Positions 12,225 to 24,806 are shown, counted from the first letter of the stretch. The stretch: 64,000 nucleotides of DNA from Syncephalis fuscata (GCA_025786725.1 JAHLTZ010000028.1:186001-250000), one strand, 5' to 3'. Notes: generated by a model from the letters alone, not told the origin. Numbers and translations are program-made.

Positions 12225-12906
12225 ATATACGTTACTGATCAAGCCAAAGGATTAATCATTTCATAAGCAACGGCCAAATCACAATAAGTATAGATTTAAG
12301 CTATACAACAGCCGATAGAAAGTCGCGTGTATTAAATGCTTCATTACCTTGTGCAACGAACAATCAGCTCCTTTGTTCATATCTTACTATAAATAATCAT
12401 TAAACAAAGGCGTATAATTCTTTGTTATCATCAATAGCATGCTCCGCTTACTATTAACAATAAAACAAGCCTTTTACATTTTTTACCTGCGAGTTACCTG
12501 CAGCCACCAGTCACCAGCCCAGCCCATGCTGAATGCTAAACCAGTTTGAATCTACTTTGTAGATGAAACAGTAGTATTTTTAAAATAATTTACAATGGCA
12601 GTTTCAGCAACAACCACCATTTAATTCATTTACAAGGTATAGATAATATTTTGCCTGAACTATTTTTAGCTGATATAGCATTGTATTATTTACAGTGTTA
12701 CATTAAGCTGCATCTACTTAGCTATAAAAACTTGTAATGAAACATGAATCAAATACAAAATAGCGCCAGTCTACTTTAGCTTTCTTACTTTTCTCTCAAA
12801 CCATTTTATTTCGTATTGATCTAATCGCCATGCTTCTTTTATTTAAAACACTTATTCCACTTCTGGCTATTGTAGAGATAGTCATGGGACAGACGTCAAA
12901 TGCCAA
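12225..12906 (+). repeat. Direct repeat unit B: promoter, 5' UTR and signal peptide of copy 3
   Basis: Second copy of the ~680-bp unit at 10336-11016, the same orientation, about 1.9 kb downstream. Near-identity stops at the signal-peptide/mature boundary, while the following coding sequences differ strongly. Confidence 0.9.
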
Positions 12907-13413
12907 TAACACTATAACAGTTGATTACAAGGTTGCAAATATCTCAAAAATTGCAAAAAAACGCTAAAAAGCGTTTTCTTACATCCGAAATGTATTTTAT
13001 TTAAAGCCAAAACGTTTGATAGAGTTGAATCTGTCTGCGGCGCACCCATTCACGGTGCAGTCGATCATTTTTGCACGGACAATCAGATTTTTAAGATGCT
13101 TGAAATGCTAGAGATTTCGTGCAAAGATGAGCTGAAGAAAAAACACCCATCAGCTTGGCAATTATATGAATCTTTGCTGGAATATCCGCTGGGAAGAAGC
13201 CTTATTTGTACAAAGGATACCGATGGATCGTATTGCGGCAATAAAGTAACTAGGAGTGGATACGTAGATTTATGTGAATTCTGCGGACTTTCTTATGCTA
13301 AAGCCATACTCAATTGGAAGCCCATGCGATTAAATTCGTTTGCCAGGGAAATTGTTAATGAAAGAGTGACGTTAGTCAACAGCTTAATCAAAAAAAAGCA
13401 ATACCACTGCTAA
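12830..13413 (+). CDS. Secreted Cys-rich protein, tandem copy 3 (possibly decaying)
   Basis: Same signal peptide as copy 2. The mature region keeps VCGAPIHGAVDHFCTDNQ, SCKDELKKKH, LEYPLGRSLICTKD, GSYC, CEFC and LNWKPMR, but otherwise differs from copy 2 at roughly half its positions. One extra A in the A7 run near 12957 joins the signal peptide to the mature frame. Near 13390 the A8 run again shifts frame. In the tail, sequence homologous to the GPI-like end of copy 1 is interrupted in every frame. Either several sequence errors or an ageing copy. Confidence 0.6.
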
Positions 13414-14965
13414 CAATTCCTTGCATTCGTCTAAAGCTTCAATTCCTTTTGGTCTTCATCTACAACTTCCAATCATTAAACCCTGAGTACTGTTATGTTT
13501 AGTTACACAATCTTTTTGTAGTTGATGCAATACCACTTAATTTTAGCTATTTCAATATAGTGTTTGGATTAGTTAGTTAATATTAGTAATAATAAAAATA
13601 ATTATATTTAGTTTTTTCTTGTTTTTCTCATTTAAAATATACTTGTTGTACAGTCGCTAACCAATTGCTTTGGATTTAGTTACATTTTATAGTAGGCGCT
13701 TTCTATTGTATAGCGTTTTATCATATAGTAGTCGTATTCTACTCATAGCTGTTATTGTTTTGTTTTTAGCTTTATTCTTTGTAAACTCTGACTCATTTCA
13801 ACTCATCTCATTCCTTGAGTCATGTACACTATGGCTTTAGCAGTATTGCTCATACACTTGCTCTCGTTACTTTATTTTGTTTTATGGCGTCATGGTTTTT
13901 AACAACTACGCGTTATTATAAAGCTTTATACAGTTGCTAACAGCTGTGTTTGTTAGAAGGTTCGGATTACTTTACTTCTTTTGCTCCTTACTATATATAC
14001 ACGCGCACAACACTTTCTTATATTATTCATGACGCCTTCTTTGCTTGAAATACCAATGTATTGTTTATTTTAAATAACCATGCATTACTATTATAGCTGC
14101 TCAGTCTTAAGAACTAAATATAAACGAATTAAATAGAGCTGTTAGTAATACTTACCATAGTGTGGCGTAATCGCCAGTGTTTATATATAATAATAAATAG
14201 CTTGTTGAGACTGTTCTAGTATAATATCAGCTCAGTTTAAATGTAAACAGAAATAATAAATCATTTAGATCAATTATAATTGTTATATCTAGCATAAATA
14301 ATGTTTATTTAGAAGTGTACCTGCCTAATTAATACTGATGTGCATTGCCGTTATTTGGATATTGAAGTACTATTGATCATATGGTGCATACTAACGAACA
14401 TTATAACCATACACTAGCCATACCATGTACGACCTAAACTGCTTTGCACATGTTACTTAATTATGCTACTGCACAGGCATGTTTGCATTCAAGTACTAAC
14501 GACACCATGTGTCGCCATATACTGCCAATGTTGTATATATGCTATTGCTAATAAAAATATATTATATTGATATTGTACATGATTTATTGGCTTTATTTTT
14601 GCCTCAACACAGCATATTAATCGCCATAAAGCATATTTGTGTATGGCGGCACCAACGACACATTATTCATCACGCACACAACCACTTTCTTTTTTGTTTA
14701 CAACAAAGTTGCTGTTGTTTTTTATTGTTCTTCTATACTTTAGCAAGTAAGTGACTGGCGTATGCACATATGTATTTTCTATTGTTGTTTTTTGTATTAT
14801 TTTGCGTTGCGCTGTATGCTTGTTTGATTATTTGTATATAAAGTTTTGCTTGTTTCAATAGCTTAAACTTCTTGCTCGCGGTTGTAACTACGTTGCGTTG
14901 TATGTATTGTTAGCATAGCGTTAACTGTTGTTTTTGCGCGTATTAGTATACCAAAACACGTATCC
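13414..14965. other. Intergenic region downstream of the Cys-rich array
   Basis: No supported gene. An ORF near 14509-14754 is Leu/Ile/Phe-rich in T-rich sequence and looks accidental. The right end, with TTG/TTGTTT-rich sequence, probably carries the promoter and leader of the gene at 14966. Confidence 0.45.
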
Positions 14966-15766
14966 ATGGCCGGCACGCCATTACAATCAAACTCCGGCGA
15001 GCATCGTCGCCATGCCACAGAGCCAGAAAGACTACTTATGACAATAGCGCGTACACTGCTGGCAGTCAGGCGACTGCTTGTGTACGAGAGATTAAGTACC
15101 CAAGATCACTTAATCTGGCTCTACACAAGTATTATCGCCACCGACAGGTGCGTATGTTGGTGGCCGACCAGGCCAATACGAATTGCTACCATCGATTGCC
15201 GAGTTCTTACTCGAGCAGGTAGCAGCTGAAGAGCGGCCAAAGCAAGACCATAAAAATGCCGAAAAAGTGCCGCAACAAGTAAGTGTATTTGTTGCGCTAT
15301 TAAATTGCATACTAATATGTAAGTCGTAGACTGTAGCTGAGGCCACCACTCGACCAGCTGCCAGCATCTTTGCAGTAATGCCACCTTCAACTGTTGAGAA
15401 ACGGCTGTTTTCTGAAACAGATATGAAGGATGACGACAAGCCGACCTGCAAAAGGTCAAGCTGACGGTGCTTGTGTCGCGACATACACAAACATCGCCAG
15501 CACCTGCAACCTGCTGTGCGGCGATACAGTCAGGACCAACAATAAATAGCATTGCTGTTCAAACAATCGCCAGTCTGAACAGCAATAGCAACACTATGCA
15601 GTTGTCGCCAAACGATACGGCGACGGTTGCCATCAAGACATCTTCCTTCTCCTCTTCGCATTTTCCTTTTACATTTACTTCCTATTACTTTTCTTCTTCT
15701 TTTTCTTCTTCTTTCAATCAAGCTACTCCTATGGAAGGAGTAAAATACACCAGTGCCAAATCATAG
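14966..15766 (+). CDS. Unknown protein with helical N-terminus and Ser/Thr/Asn-rich tail
   Basis: Two exons, about 14966-15278 and 15330-15766. The N-terminal part is helical (PERLLMTIARTLLAVRRLLV, then STQDHLIWLYTSII). A second block, GGRPGQYELLPSIAEFLLEQ, is in another frame near 15140. The intron (GTAAGT...GTAG) joins PQQ to TVAEATTRPAASIFAVMPP. Later one C added near 15443 (AAGCCGACC) links DDDKP to the downstream Ser/Thr/Asn-rich tail ending at 15766. The first frame change is not explained by one missing base and may hide another small intron. I do not recognise the family. The tail looks disordered, as in transcription regulators. Confidence 0.45.
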
Positions 15767-16510
15767 GTACTGATGTAGACACAACACAATGGTAAATAGT
15801 AATAACTACACCATAATAATAATACTAACAACATGTTTAATGCTGTATAATAGTGGTTTGGACGGGGCCATGTAAGCAGCAACAGTACACCGGGCTTCAT
15901 CGGCTTTAGTTAAACCTTGACGGGACTGGGAACAGTCGCTGTTTACTTAATGGGCTAGTCTATTCCAATTGTGGCCGGATATTTTGTATTATTAGTCTTT
16001 ATTTGTTACAATAAATTTAGTATTAAATATAAATAGTCCGCCAATGATATCAAACAAATAATAGCAATAACATGTTATTTAAATTTACATTAAGGTAAAT
16101 ATACAACATATTAAATATAACCATTATATTAATTAGTAAATGATTAGAAAAATAGATATTGTAGAGCAGATATTCATTAAAAGACATATATATATTAGTA
16201 GGGACATAGATTGTAGCATTATAGTACACTAGCGTATAAGTGCTAAATAGCTGGTTATATTGAAAATAAACATACCACATATAGCAATCCAGCCATCGAT
16301 ATGCATATATCATATTTATAAGCTCAAATATAGACAGACAATTATCAAATACGCATCGGTTAAAGTGTAATAGAATGTGCTATAGTTTTACTTTTTACTA
16401 TTATTTATAATAAAGAAATGCCTTAATATATATATGATCCAATGCTAAATTAATCAACTGGCCCAGTTAAAATAGCTTATTGCTTACACTAAGCTTCTAG
16501 CGATACAAGT
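15767..16510. other. Convergent intergenic region
   Basis: AT-rich spacer between the 3' ends of the unknown gene (+) and the DHHC gene (-). ORFs here are short and unsupported. Confidence 0.5.
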
Positions 16511-18014
16511 CTATTTTTTCATGGCAGCTACCTGACGACGTGCAATCACAGTGCTTAGCGGTATTTGATCATCATCCGAGTCGGCATTCAAATCACTACT
16601 ACGATAGCCATAGTCACTCAGCGTACTGTCAGCATCATCGGATTCATCAGATGCCGACTGTCCATAAGTGCCGTATTGGCGAGGATTTCGCCATACAGGT
16701 CCAGTTACTGTTTTCTCGCTATATTCGTGGTTGCGTACAACAAATCTTTCGCCCGTCATGGATTCAGATGTTCTTTCAACGGCCTCTTCGTGAATATATG
16801 TTTGTGTAGTTTTTCCCGTCTTCTTGCTTTGTTCATATTCGATCGGAGGCCACATAACTGGCAGAGCTAATAGTATAGTTAGCACATGTAATAAATGTTA
16901 CATATACAAGCGTATCTACTTACGCAAATGTGAAGCAACTGGATAATCGATGCCATTTCCAGGTGCAGGTTGTGGCCATAGCCATAATAAAGGATTGTTT
17001 CCTAAAACAAGGCAAATGTTTTGATATACACCAACATTATACGGAAACTCAGCCTATCTTAGGTTAGCTCATAATGATTAGATGTTGTCACGACCCACCT
17101 CTTTAATCTCATTTCGTTCTTGCATCTTTCTGATTTTACTATTCTCCCAATTTCAATGGTAGTTGTATTGGTACAAATACTCCAAATGTGAAAAATACTT
17201 AGCATGCCCACTAACATCAATACAATAGTTGTGGCAAGTAGATTGATTAACAGAAAAATCAACTCTATAATGTCTGGCTCTCGTGACGTATACTAAACAG
17301 TCTATATGTATTAGCCATGTATATTTGTAGGAGTAGACTAAATCCACCTACAATCAACATGTGTTCATTTTGAACAATCTCATAAGTGCGCATTGCCAGA
17401 ATGGTTAAACACATACTACACGCCAAATCGACATAGATAAGAAATCTAATAAAATGGGCATGATTATAATGTCCTACGCAATTACCAATCCACGGACCTG
17501 TTCAGATGTGAGTTGTGGCATTTTAATCCTCCATTCTATGGCACTTACAATGATGATCCATTTTCAAAATACATCTAACATCAATCAATTATTAGTAGGC
17601 GAAGCTAAAGCGAATATATCAATTACCGATGACATGTACTACAATGATGTGCACGAGGAGGCTTACGTTCTTGGCACGTTCGACAGAAACGCGGTTTTGC
17701 TGTACTTTTCTTCAACTCTACTACATTGGCATTTGTGTCCGGTATCTTAAGAAAGAGCGTGTCAATATTCAAGCTACACTTACGGCTGTCCAATAACTTA
17801 CCCATCCAGACGGAACACCGCCAGCATCGGTGCGTATTGCTAGATAGTAATTGATACATAGGATAATAGATAGTACATTAAACACTATATAGACCAATAG
17901 ACTATCGACCGTGAGGTCACTGTAATATTTGGTAAAAACAAAATATTGGCTGGTGGTCACTATGAATGTAATAAGTATCCACACGCCAATAACAAAAAGA
18001 ATGTCGAGATTCAT
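16511..18014 (-). CDS. DHHC-type protein S-acyltransferase (palmitoyltransferase)
   Basis: Exons 18014-17802, 17745-17627, 17574-17549, 17497-17352, 17292-17099, 17053-16924 and 16866-16511. Two N-terminal membrane helices come first. The cysteine-rich domain follows: [20 protein letters not shown], then CILKMDHHC and PWIGNCVG, with the catalytic DHHC cysteine split by an intron (T|GT). Two more helices and the family TTIE motif follow, then [10 protein letters not shown] and a cytosolic Ser/Asp-rich tail. The enzyme attaches palmitate to cysteines of membrane proteins, usually at Golgi or plasma membrane. The third exon is 26 nt. Exon 5 lacks one A near 17151 (GAAATTGG); adding it turns the sequence into [13 protein letters not shown], exactly the family pattern. 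Confidence 0.93.
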
Positions 18015-18918
18015 AGTAAGATGAGTGTTGCTGTCGCTATTGCTGTTATCTGAACGGCTGCCACGGAAATATAATAAACTAGTATATCATTCTCAAGGAG
18101 CCAAGAATAGCAAAGTTTGATGTTTATTGATTTCTGGTCGAATCGTATTTTGACTCCCCTATTTGAGTCCCCAAAGTAAAATTTATTCAATTGAAGTCAT
18201 GTCGTTGTTATACGCCACACAGTTATATTACTTTCTATTAAATATTGTTAATAAATTAATTTAAATAAACAATGTAACATACTATTTGATTTCTTTGGAA
18301 CATTGAGGCCGATCATTGTTGCTGTTGACCATGTGTAGAAAGATTGATTGAATATTAATAGAAGCCATTGATTGCAATTTTATATTATTTTGCATTTGTT
18401 GTTGCATCTATGTACAGCATGGATTATTGCATTTGAATGGTCTATTCTATTTTCTAATATTCTACTATTGCATTTTGGGTATATTTGCGATGTAAGATCA
18501 GTATTGATATAATTATTATAAATGTCGTTTATTAAACAGCCACTTTCCTATAACCAATCTGACTAAATAAATGGCATTTTAAACAATCAATATCATAATG
18601 ACAATATATATATATATATGAAAGCAATAATAAAGACAATTAATTAACTACACATAAATTAATTAATATTGGATGTAATATTATACATGCTATAGTAATG
18701 AACGAGTGTTTAACTGTATTTAAAAGTGGAGTGAAATGAGTAAATAATAATGTGGAAGTCAAAATAAAATAGTGTCGTTAGGTTGATTGGCTGATCAAAT
18801 AAATATGAATTATTAAAGGTTGATAAATAAGAACTTTGTTTTACTAAACAACGTCATCTTATATTAATAACAGTTCTGCTCGTTTCTGGCTCATTAGTAT
18901 AGCCTTCATTTATTGAAT
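18015..18918. promoter_or_regulatory. Divergent promoter region between DHHC (-) and eIF2D (+)
   Basis: 904 bp separating two divergent starts. AT-rich, with no ORF and no clear TATA element of either strand that I could assign. Confidence 0.45.
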
Positions 18919-19901
18919 ATGTTTAAAAACCATTTCAACACAAAACTGTTACGTTGTTGCGTAGTTCTGATCGTCGACAATTATTGAATGAGATTCTACA
19001 ATGTTACTATCCTGAAGAGCTAAAAGCAACTACTGTTGAACAAGAGGTTGTGCCTGCCGATAAAAAACCCGATGAACTAGAGGCAGCAACAGCAGAAAAA
19101 GACGATAGCAACCAAGGATCATCTAATAAAGCAGCTGTAGATGCCCATGCTCAACTAGTAGTGGATTTACTGCCTGATCCAATCGAGACGTTAAAGTTCC
19201 AAACTCATGTAGAGAAGGGAGAACTTTATCTGTTTCGAGGGCAGCCATTATGGATACGAATCGATAATAATCGATTGATACCAACAGGTAAGCTTAGTAT
19301 TATGGTAGTACTATTATATAGGTTTTAAGATAGCTGCTGGCAATAGTCTATACATTATGGAAACGCCCATCTATTCTGCCGTCCATCTATACATGGGCAC
19401 CAGTAGCCAGTAAATTAATGGAGGGAGCAGGTAACATTATTTATTAATCATTTAAACATAGTAAATAATACAATATACAAATAGATTTGATGTTGCCTGG
19501 TGTGATAGTTCCATCAGAAGGATTTTCCAATGTTAAACAAGGCGATTTTGTAACAATTTTAACCTGGAAAACTAAGTGAGTTGTGTTAATAAACAATCAA
19601 ATGTAAACTTACAATTAAATGACTAATTGTAACAGCGTTCCAGTTGCTGTTGGAGAAATGGCTGTAGATCTAAACGGTCAAAACAAGCCAAATCATGGCA
19701 AAGCAGTTCATATTATTCATGTTTACAAGGATTATCTATGGCAAGTAGCTATGATTATTAGTATATTAACTAATGCAAATATCTAGGGCTCACGGAGACA
19801 AATCACATCCACCTAAATTGTCTGAAGATGAATCGTCAGACACAACCGAACAAAGTACAGGTAATAACAAGAATTGATAAGTTAGAAACACATTTATTAA
19901 T

Positions 19902-19945
<44 letters not shown>

Positions 19946-21401
19946 TAAAAACAAGAATCCAAGACAGAGTCTGAACAAGTATCTCCTCAACTAACACCAG
20001 CGGGTGCGTAATACAATTAGTCAGTTTATATTGTTGTTAATTTAAATTTATAATTAGAGGTGGATGATATATTGAAGCGCTCAGTGTATCAGGCATTGAC
20101 TGAGATGCTAATAACGACAGAAAAACTTCCTATGCCTATTACTACATTTTACTCTAACTACATTCTGGTGTGCCAGCCGAGAGGCCAGAATGTAGATATC
20201 AAGCAGTCTAGCTGGAAAAAGGTAGGTCATACTATGTGTCTATTGCTATGACATAGAATAACAGTCATATGTAATAGGTTGCCAAATTTATGAAAGTATT
20301 GGAAAAGGCTAAGCTGTTAAAGTTAAAAGATATGAACGGTCAATCATATCTTCAAAGTGTTGATTGGAAACACCCAACGTAAGTTTTATTGATGCAATAC
20401 AAAACTGTCACTTTTATTTACTGTACCATTTTAAGTCTTGTTAATTTTGCTCCGCATAAGACAGAATCGCAAGCAGGTGGCAGTAGTAGCAGTGGTGGCG
20501 CTAAAAATAGTGACAATATTGTGGTGAAGAATGTATGGAAGGCTACAGGCTCAACGGTATTATTTTTTGAAAAGATAAAGCTATCGTAAGTTGAAGAATA
20601 TATTAATATTGGCATATTCTACTAATTCCTTTGTTACAGCACAAAGGAATTATATAAAAGTTCTGAAATTACCAAGATAATAAACGACTACGTAAACGCT
20701 AATGATTTGGTAGATTGCAGAAATAAAAAGTAAATATTTTTACTGGTAATATCAGTAAATTATTAATCATAAATATGCAGGATGATCAATCTGGATCCTA
20801 ATCTTACTATGGTCTTGCTGACTAAAGATGAACGCGATAAAGTTACGCAAGTACCTCGAAGTGAACTGACCAATCGGTAACGGCATAATAATTATATTTT
20901 TTACAAGATTGCTAATGCGTTACCGTTTGTTAGACTATGCCAATTCATGACTCAATTTCACGTTATTGAGGTGCCGGGACAGGATCCAATTATTAGGTAT
21001 GTAACAATGAATTGTTGCACTTGAAAGTCTAAGTTGATGAGTAATATACAGCAAAAATGCCTTTTCTCCGGTAGAAATAATCGTTGAATCAAGAATGGGC
21101 AATAAAATAGTTACGCGAATTTTAGGACTAGAAACGTTTTCAGTCAACTTGAAAGAAATCGCCAAGAGGTTACAAATCGACTGTGCTGGTAGTGTAGCTG
21201 GTAAGTATGATACAGCTAGATATATTATATACTGACTATTGCGCCGATTTAGTTGACCCAATAGAGGGTAAAAAAGGTTTTCATGAGGTTATGGTACAAG
21301 GCAGCCACGTAGATAGAGTTATGAAGATTTTAATCGACTATGGCATTTCAAAAAAGTTCATAGAATCTATCGACAAGACTAAGAAGAAGAAGAAGAAATA
21401 A
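18919..21401 (+). CDS. TMA64: Translation initiation factor eIF2D (ligatin/Tma64)
   Basis: Fourteen exons: 18919-19287, 19347-19430, 19485-19575, 19636-19740, 19787-19860, 19956-20003, 20058-20221, 20278-20378, 20461-20585, 20640-20729, 20781-20876, 20934-20996, 21052-21200, 21253-21401. Domains in order: N-terminal DUF1947-like/PUA (YTLWKRPSILP, DLMLPGVIVPSEGF), a winged-helix part ending VDWKHP, a SWIB-like part, and the SUI1 domain (KIVTRILGLETF). eIF2D delivers tRNA to the ribosomal P site without GTP and recycles 40S subunits. The tail is Lys-rich. Intron 4 uses a GC donor (19741-19786) and intron 5 carries an AAT run. One A is missing at 18924 (giving MFKKPFQHK at the start, as in the family) and probably one at 20377. 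Confidence 0.95.
19905..19945 (+). repeat. (AAT)n microsatellite in an eIF2D intron
   Basis: About 13 copies of a trinucleotide within the intron 19861-19955, well away from the splice sites. Confidence 0.9.
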
Positions 21402-21918
21402 ACTATACGTTAGTGACGATTGCTGACCACGTATAATACGCTTGTCATTATCTATTGCCCATGGCATTGCGAATTAGATTAATTAAATCAATTTACGATA
21501 TCAAAATGCAATGACTTTTTAGAATGTTAATCATAGTATTTACAATCCTCGCAGTATTGCTTATGTTCAAGAAATATGATTAGTTTAAATGGATAAGTAA
21601 ATACAATTATCTATATTGTAATAATGATGTAAATCAGTGTAGCATGCACCATCATCTAATAGCATAAATGACACAGCAATATCTAATATATAAATTATTA
21701 CAGTATTTATTAAATGCCAGACAGTAACAAAATAAATAAATAATAGTAATGGTAATAAACGTCAATGGAGCTGGTGCTATTATTATTAATGTAGATTGCT
21801 TTGTAGTAAGGCGGTAAGCTGTATTGTTGAATCGTCCTTGCCAAGTAAATAGCCAAGTTAATGGAATAGATTTTAAAGCGAGCAATGCATTGTTAATGTT
21901 ATAAAGCAATTCTAACAC
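21402..21918. other. Convergent intergenic spacer
   Basis: Lies between the 3' ends of eIF2D (+) and the calpain gene (-). AT-rich, no gene. An 88-codon ORF on the minus strand overlaps the calpain 3' end and looks accidental. Confidence 0.5.
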
Positions 21919-24435
21919 TTATAAAGTTGCCAATTCTATTCCGTACTTATTCGATGCAATAGCTAGTTTGAATGGAGCTGGTGTACCTTTATCAAATGTA
22001 GATAACACTAAAGCGTATTTACCAGCTGTAATAATGGCAATAAGTATAAATATATAAAATTAACTATAATATGTAGCTTACGTTCTAGATCGGCGGATAT
22101 ATAGGTGAATCCAACGCGATAGTCACCAGAATGGGCAACCAAGTCTCTGTGCTGTGTTCTATACCATGTTAGAATTGTTACAATCCATGTTCAACTTACC
22201 CGTCCATTCGATCTTCTCCAGCAAACAGATCTATTCTAGAGGCAATCATAGTAGTATAATCATCGATTTCTGTAGGCTCTAAATCAATAGTGGTTTGCTT
22301 TCCTGTCACATCAAACAAATCAAGCATGATGTGCACGCTGCTCGACTGTCGTACTGTCAATCTGTACTGTGGATTGGCAATCCAGCTCTCATGGTTATTA
22401 TTGCCACCCGCGGTATCAATGGTCCATTTGCCATTTACCTGTAAAATAAATTAGTTTTTAATATATATATATTGATAGATGTAAGCAATGGAAAGCATAG
22501 AAAACAATCTATTCTTACCTGACACGAGTATGAAAAGCCGGGTGTTTCTCGAAACGAAAATGGCACGTTTGCATATACCTTTAATGTGTAATACATGGTT
22601 TTTCGGCGATCCTGTTGAGATAGCACTACCGTGTAGTATTGCTCGCCTTGCTTGGGCCACAATTTAATCTATATGCTAGTTAGTTGTATAAATTACATTA
22701 CTGCAATTAGCTACCTACCAATACGTGTGGATTATTAACATAGACTCCCTTTTAATATAGAATCAATAAATTACTTATGCAAATACACTTTCAACTACCT
22801 TAACGGCTGTCGGCTCCACTGAATAAAATATACGCTCACCAGCTTGAGTGGCGTATACATGCATCGTTATGTAGTCAGAACTATCTGTCTCTATTTTTTC
22901 AGTGTGTCTACTTAAAAGCAGCCAGACTGTAGCATTGGCCTCGTCGTCCTCATTTGCATTAACTCGTAAGCTGTACTGCGGATTCCAAGCAAAACAGTGC
23001 TGATCAAATGCCGGCCCCAATTCAAGTGGCCATTTTGCATGACGCGTAAATCGATGGCGGAACTGATCTGGGTCCCAACTAAGATGAACTGTATCGAAAT
23101 AACGACACACGGCCGACCATCCAATCCAAAACTCTCCATCGGCCACTGCATCCGCTGTCATGTAGCTCGATAATACGCGCCGTAGCCGTGGATGCCAACG
23201 CATCAAATCATCTTGACCATCCTGGCCTTGCCATCCATGCTGTCGCCATGGATTCTTACACCGAAGCATACGTGTATCACCACCATCATCGCGTATGCCA
23301 TTTGGCAGCTCGATAGCCTGTATGATAGCATATGCGTGTGTAGGCACTAACCATAGCCAATCTTGCTCAATGATATCTACACGTCCAGTGGCCAGTGTGG
23401 CCAATGCACGTCCACTGTTCATGCCTGCATTTAATCGCTGCCAGATAATCTCTGTAGATTGCTGGCTGTCTTGAAGTGCTACATGTTCCGGTATCCAGCC
23501 GGTCAATGCGTGCATATCAATACCCGAATTGGAACCAGGAAAGTCGTAGCCGCCTTGAACTTTCAAGTAGGCCTTTTCAATCAGCATGGGCCATAACTCA
23601 TGTTCTGTTGTAGTTACTACCAACGGATGGTTCCGAGTATCCACCGGTATACGATCATCAATGACTGTACCAACGAATTAACCATAAGTTACAAATAAGC
23701 CATTTACTATGTAATACCTACCAATCTTTTGATCCCTGATTAATCTCGGTTGTTAGTGTAAATCCAATTACTTACCTTACGGTAAATTCCATTTAACAAT
23801 AATTTGATCATATATTTCCCCCATGGATTATAGCAAGGCCTTCCTCGGCGATCTTGGGGATAGATACATCGTGTAATCAACTAGATACTGTATCTAGTTA
23901 GAATGTCATTAATAAAGTCTCATTACTTACACGCTTTTTAAACTTCCGTTCATAGTCTGCACAGACACAAAGAGATGCTACAAACGAGCAGTTGGTCACC
24001 ACTTCTTGAGAAATCTTTTTACTAAACCTGTGTTAATAATAATAATAATCGTCACATCCACCTATTGTTCACCTAGACACACGTTTAATCATCACTGGAT
24101 GCTTGATAAACTGGCACGGGCGTAGCCATCGATGATGCAGCTCTTTTTGACGTGGTGACAGTGTCAATAAGCCCATTGGATCTCTGCTTATTGTTAACTG
24201 GGTTGCTTTCTACGTTAATAGCTTCTTACTTGTAGCGTTCGGTCAATTCAAACGGTTCCTGTGCGTCTTCTCCTATCCACGGCAGATGTATAACTCCATT
24301 AATCAACGAGGTATGTAACAGCACTTTTAACTCGTCTTCAGTTAGTCGTCGCGCTTCATCTTCGTCATTATGAGCGGAATGTCGCGAATGAACCGAAATA
24401 GACGACGTGGGTGATAGCGGACTATGACTTGACAT
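21919..24435 (-). CDS. Calpain-7-like cysteine protease (PalB/Rim13 family)
   Basis: Exons 24435-24230, 24183-24073, 24027-23931, 23880-23776, 23664-22799, 22748-22719, 22668-22519, 22438-22200, 22158-22082 and 22025-21919. The catalytic triad is visible: Cys in TNCSFVASL, His in PTHAYAII, Asn in [29 protein letters not shown] is typical of the calpain-7 branch. Two C-terminal C2-like (calpain domain III) repeats follow. In fungi this branch processes the ambient-pH transcription factor in the Rim/Pal pathway with ESCRT proteins. The MIT domains that recruit calpain-7 to ESCRT-III are not visible before the first Met, so they are absent or on an unseen upstream exon. The exon 4/5 junction near 23775 needs one more G to read [11 protein letters not shown] in frame. 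Confidence 0.92.
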
Positions 24436-24590
24436 AACTCCTGGTAAGTAATAAATATAAAGACTAGAGACTAGAGCGTAGTCTTAGTTGAGACCACTTT
24501 CACCTTTACGAAAGGTTCTACTGCAGTGTAATTGTTTAGATAAAAGCTATTGAAAAAAGAGGTGTTTATCTTTATTATAAATATAAAAAG

Positions 24591-24806
24591 ATGGCCTTTA
24601 AAAATAGTCATAACTCTATAATGGTGTTGCACGTGTTTTTGACATTTTTCTTGAACATTACAATTGGTGTATTATTGCTTGAGGCGAGTGAAGCTGAAAA
24701 GAATAATTGCATATATATGTTATCTATTATTCAATTAACCATGTCTATATACTGGCTTCAATGCTCAATGATTCAGATGTTGGATATGAAAATTATGATA
24801 TATTAA
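24591..24806 (+). CDS. Small ORF with signal-peptide-like leader (uncertain)
   Basis: ATG at 24591 opens 71 codons with a hydrophobic leader (IMVLHVFLTFFLNITIGVLLL) followed by EASEAEKNNC. The rest is AT-driven in composition. No homology recognised. It may be exon 1 of a small secreted protein, since another such ORF starts at 24912, but I could not find convincing splice sites. Confidence 0.25.
   Translation: MAFKNSHNSIMVLHVFLTFFLNITIGVLLLEASEAEKNNCIYMLSIIQLTMSIYWLQCSMIQMLDMKIMIY

Noticed and set aside
15110-15552. Two long minus-strand ORFs
   Set aside because: They lie opposite the plus-strand gene at 14966-15766, which has a good intron and consistent phase. The minus frames show no domain.
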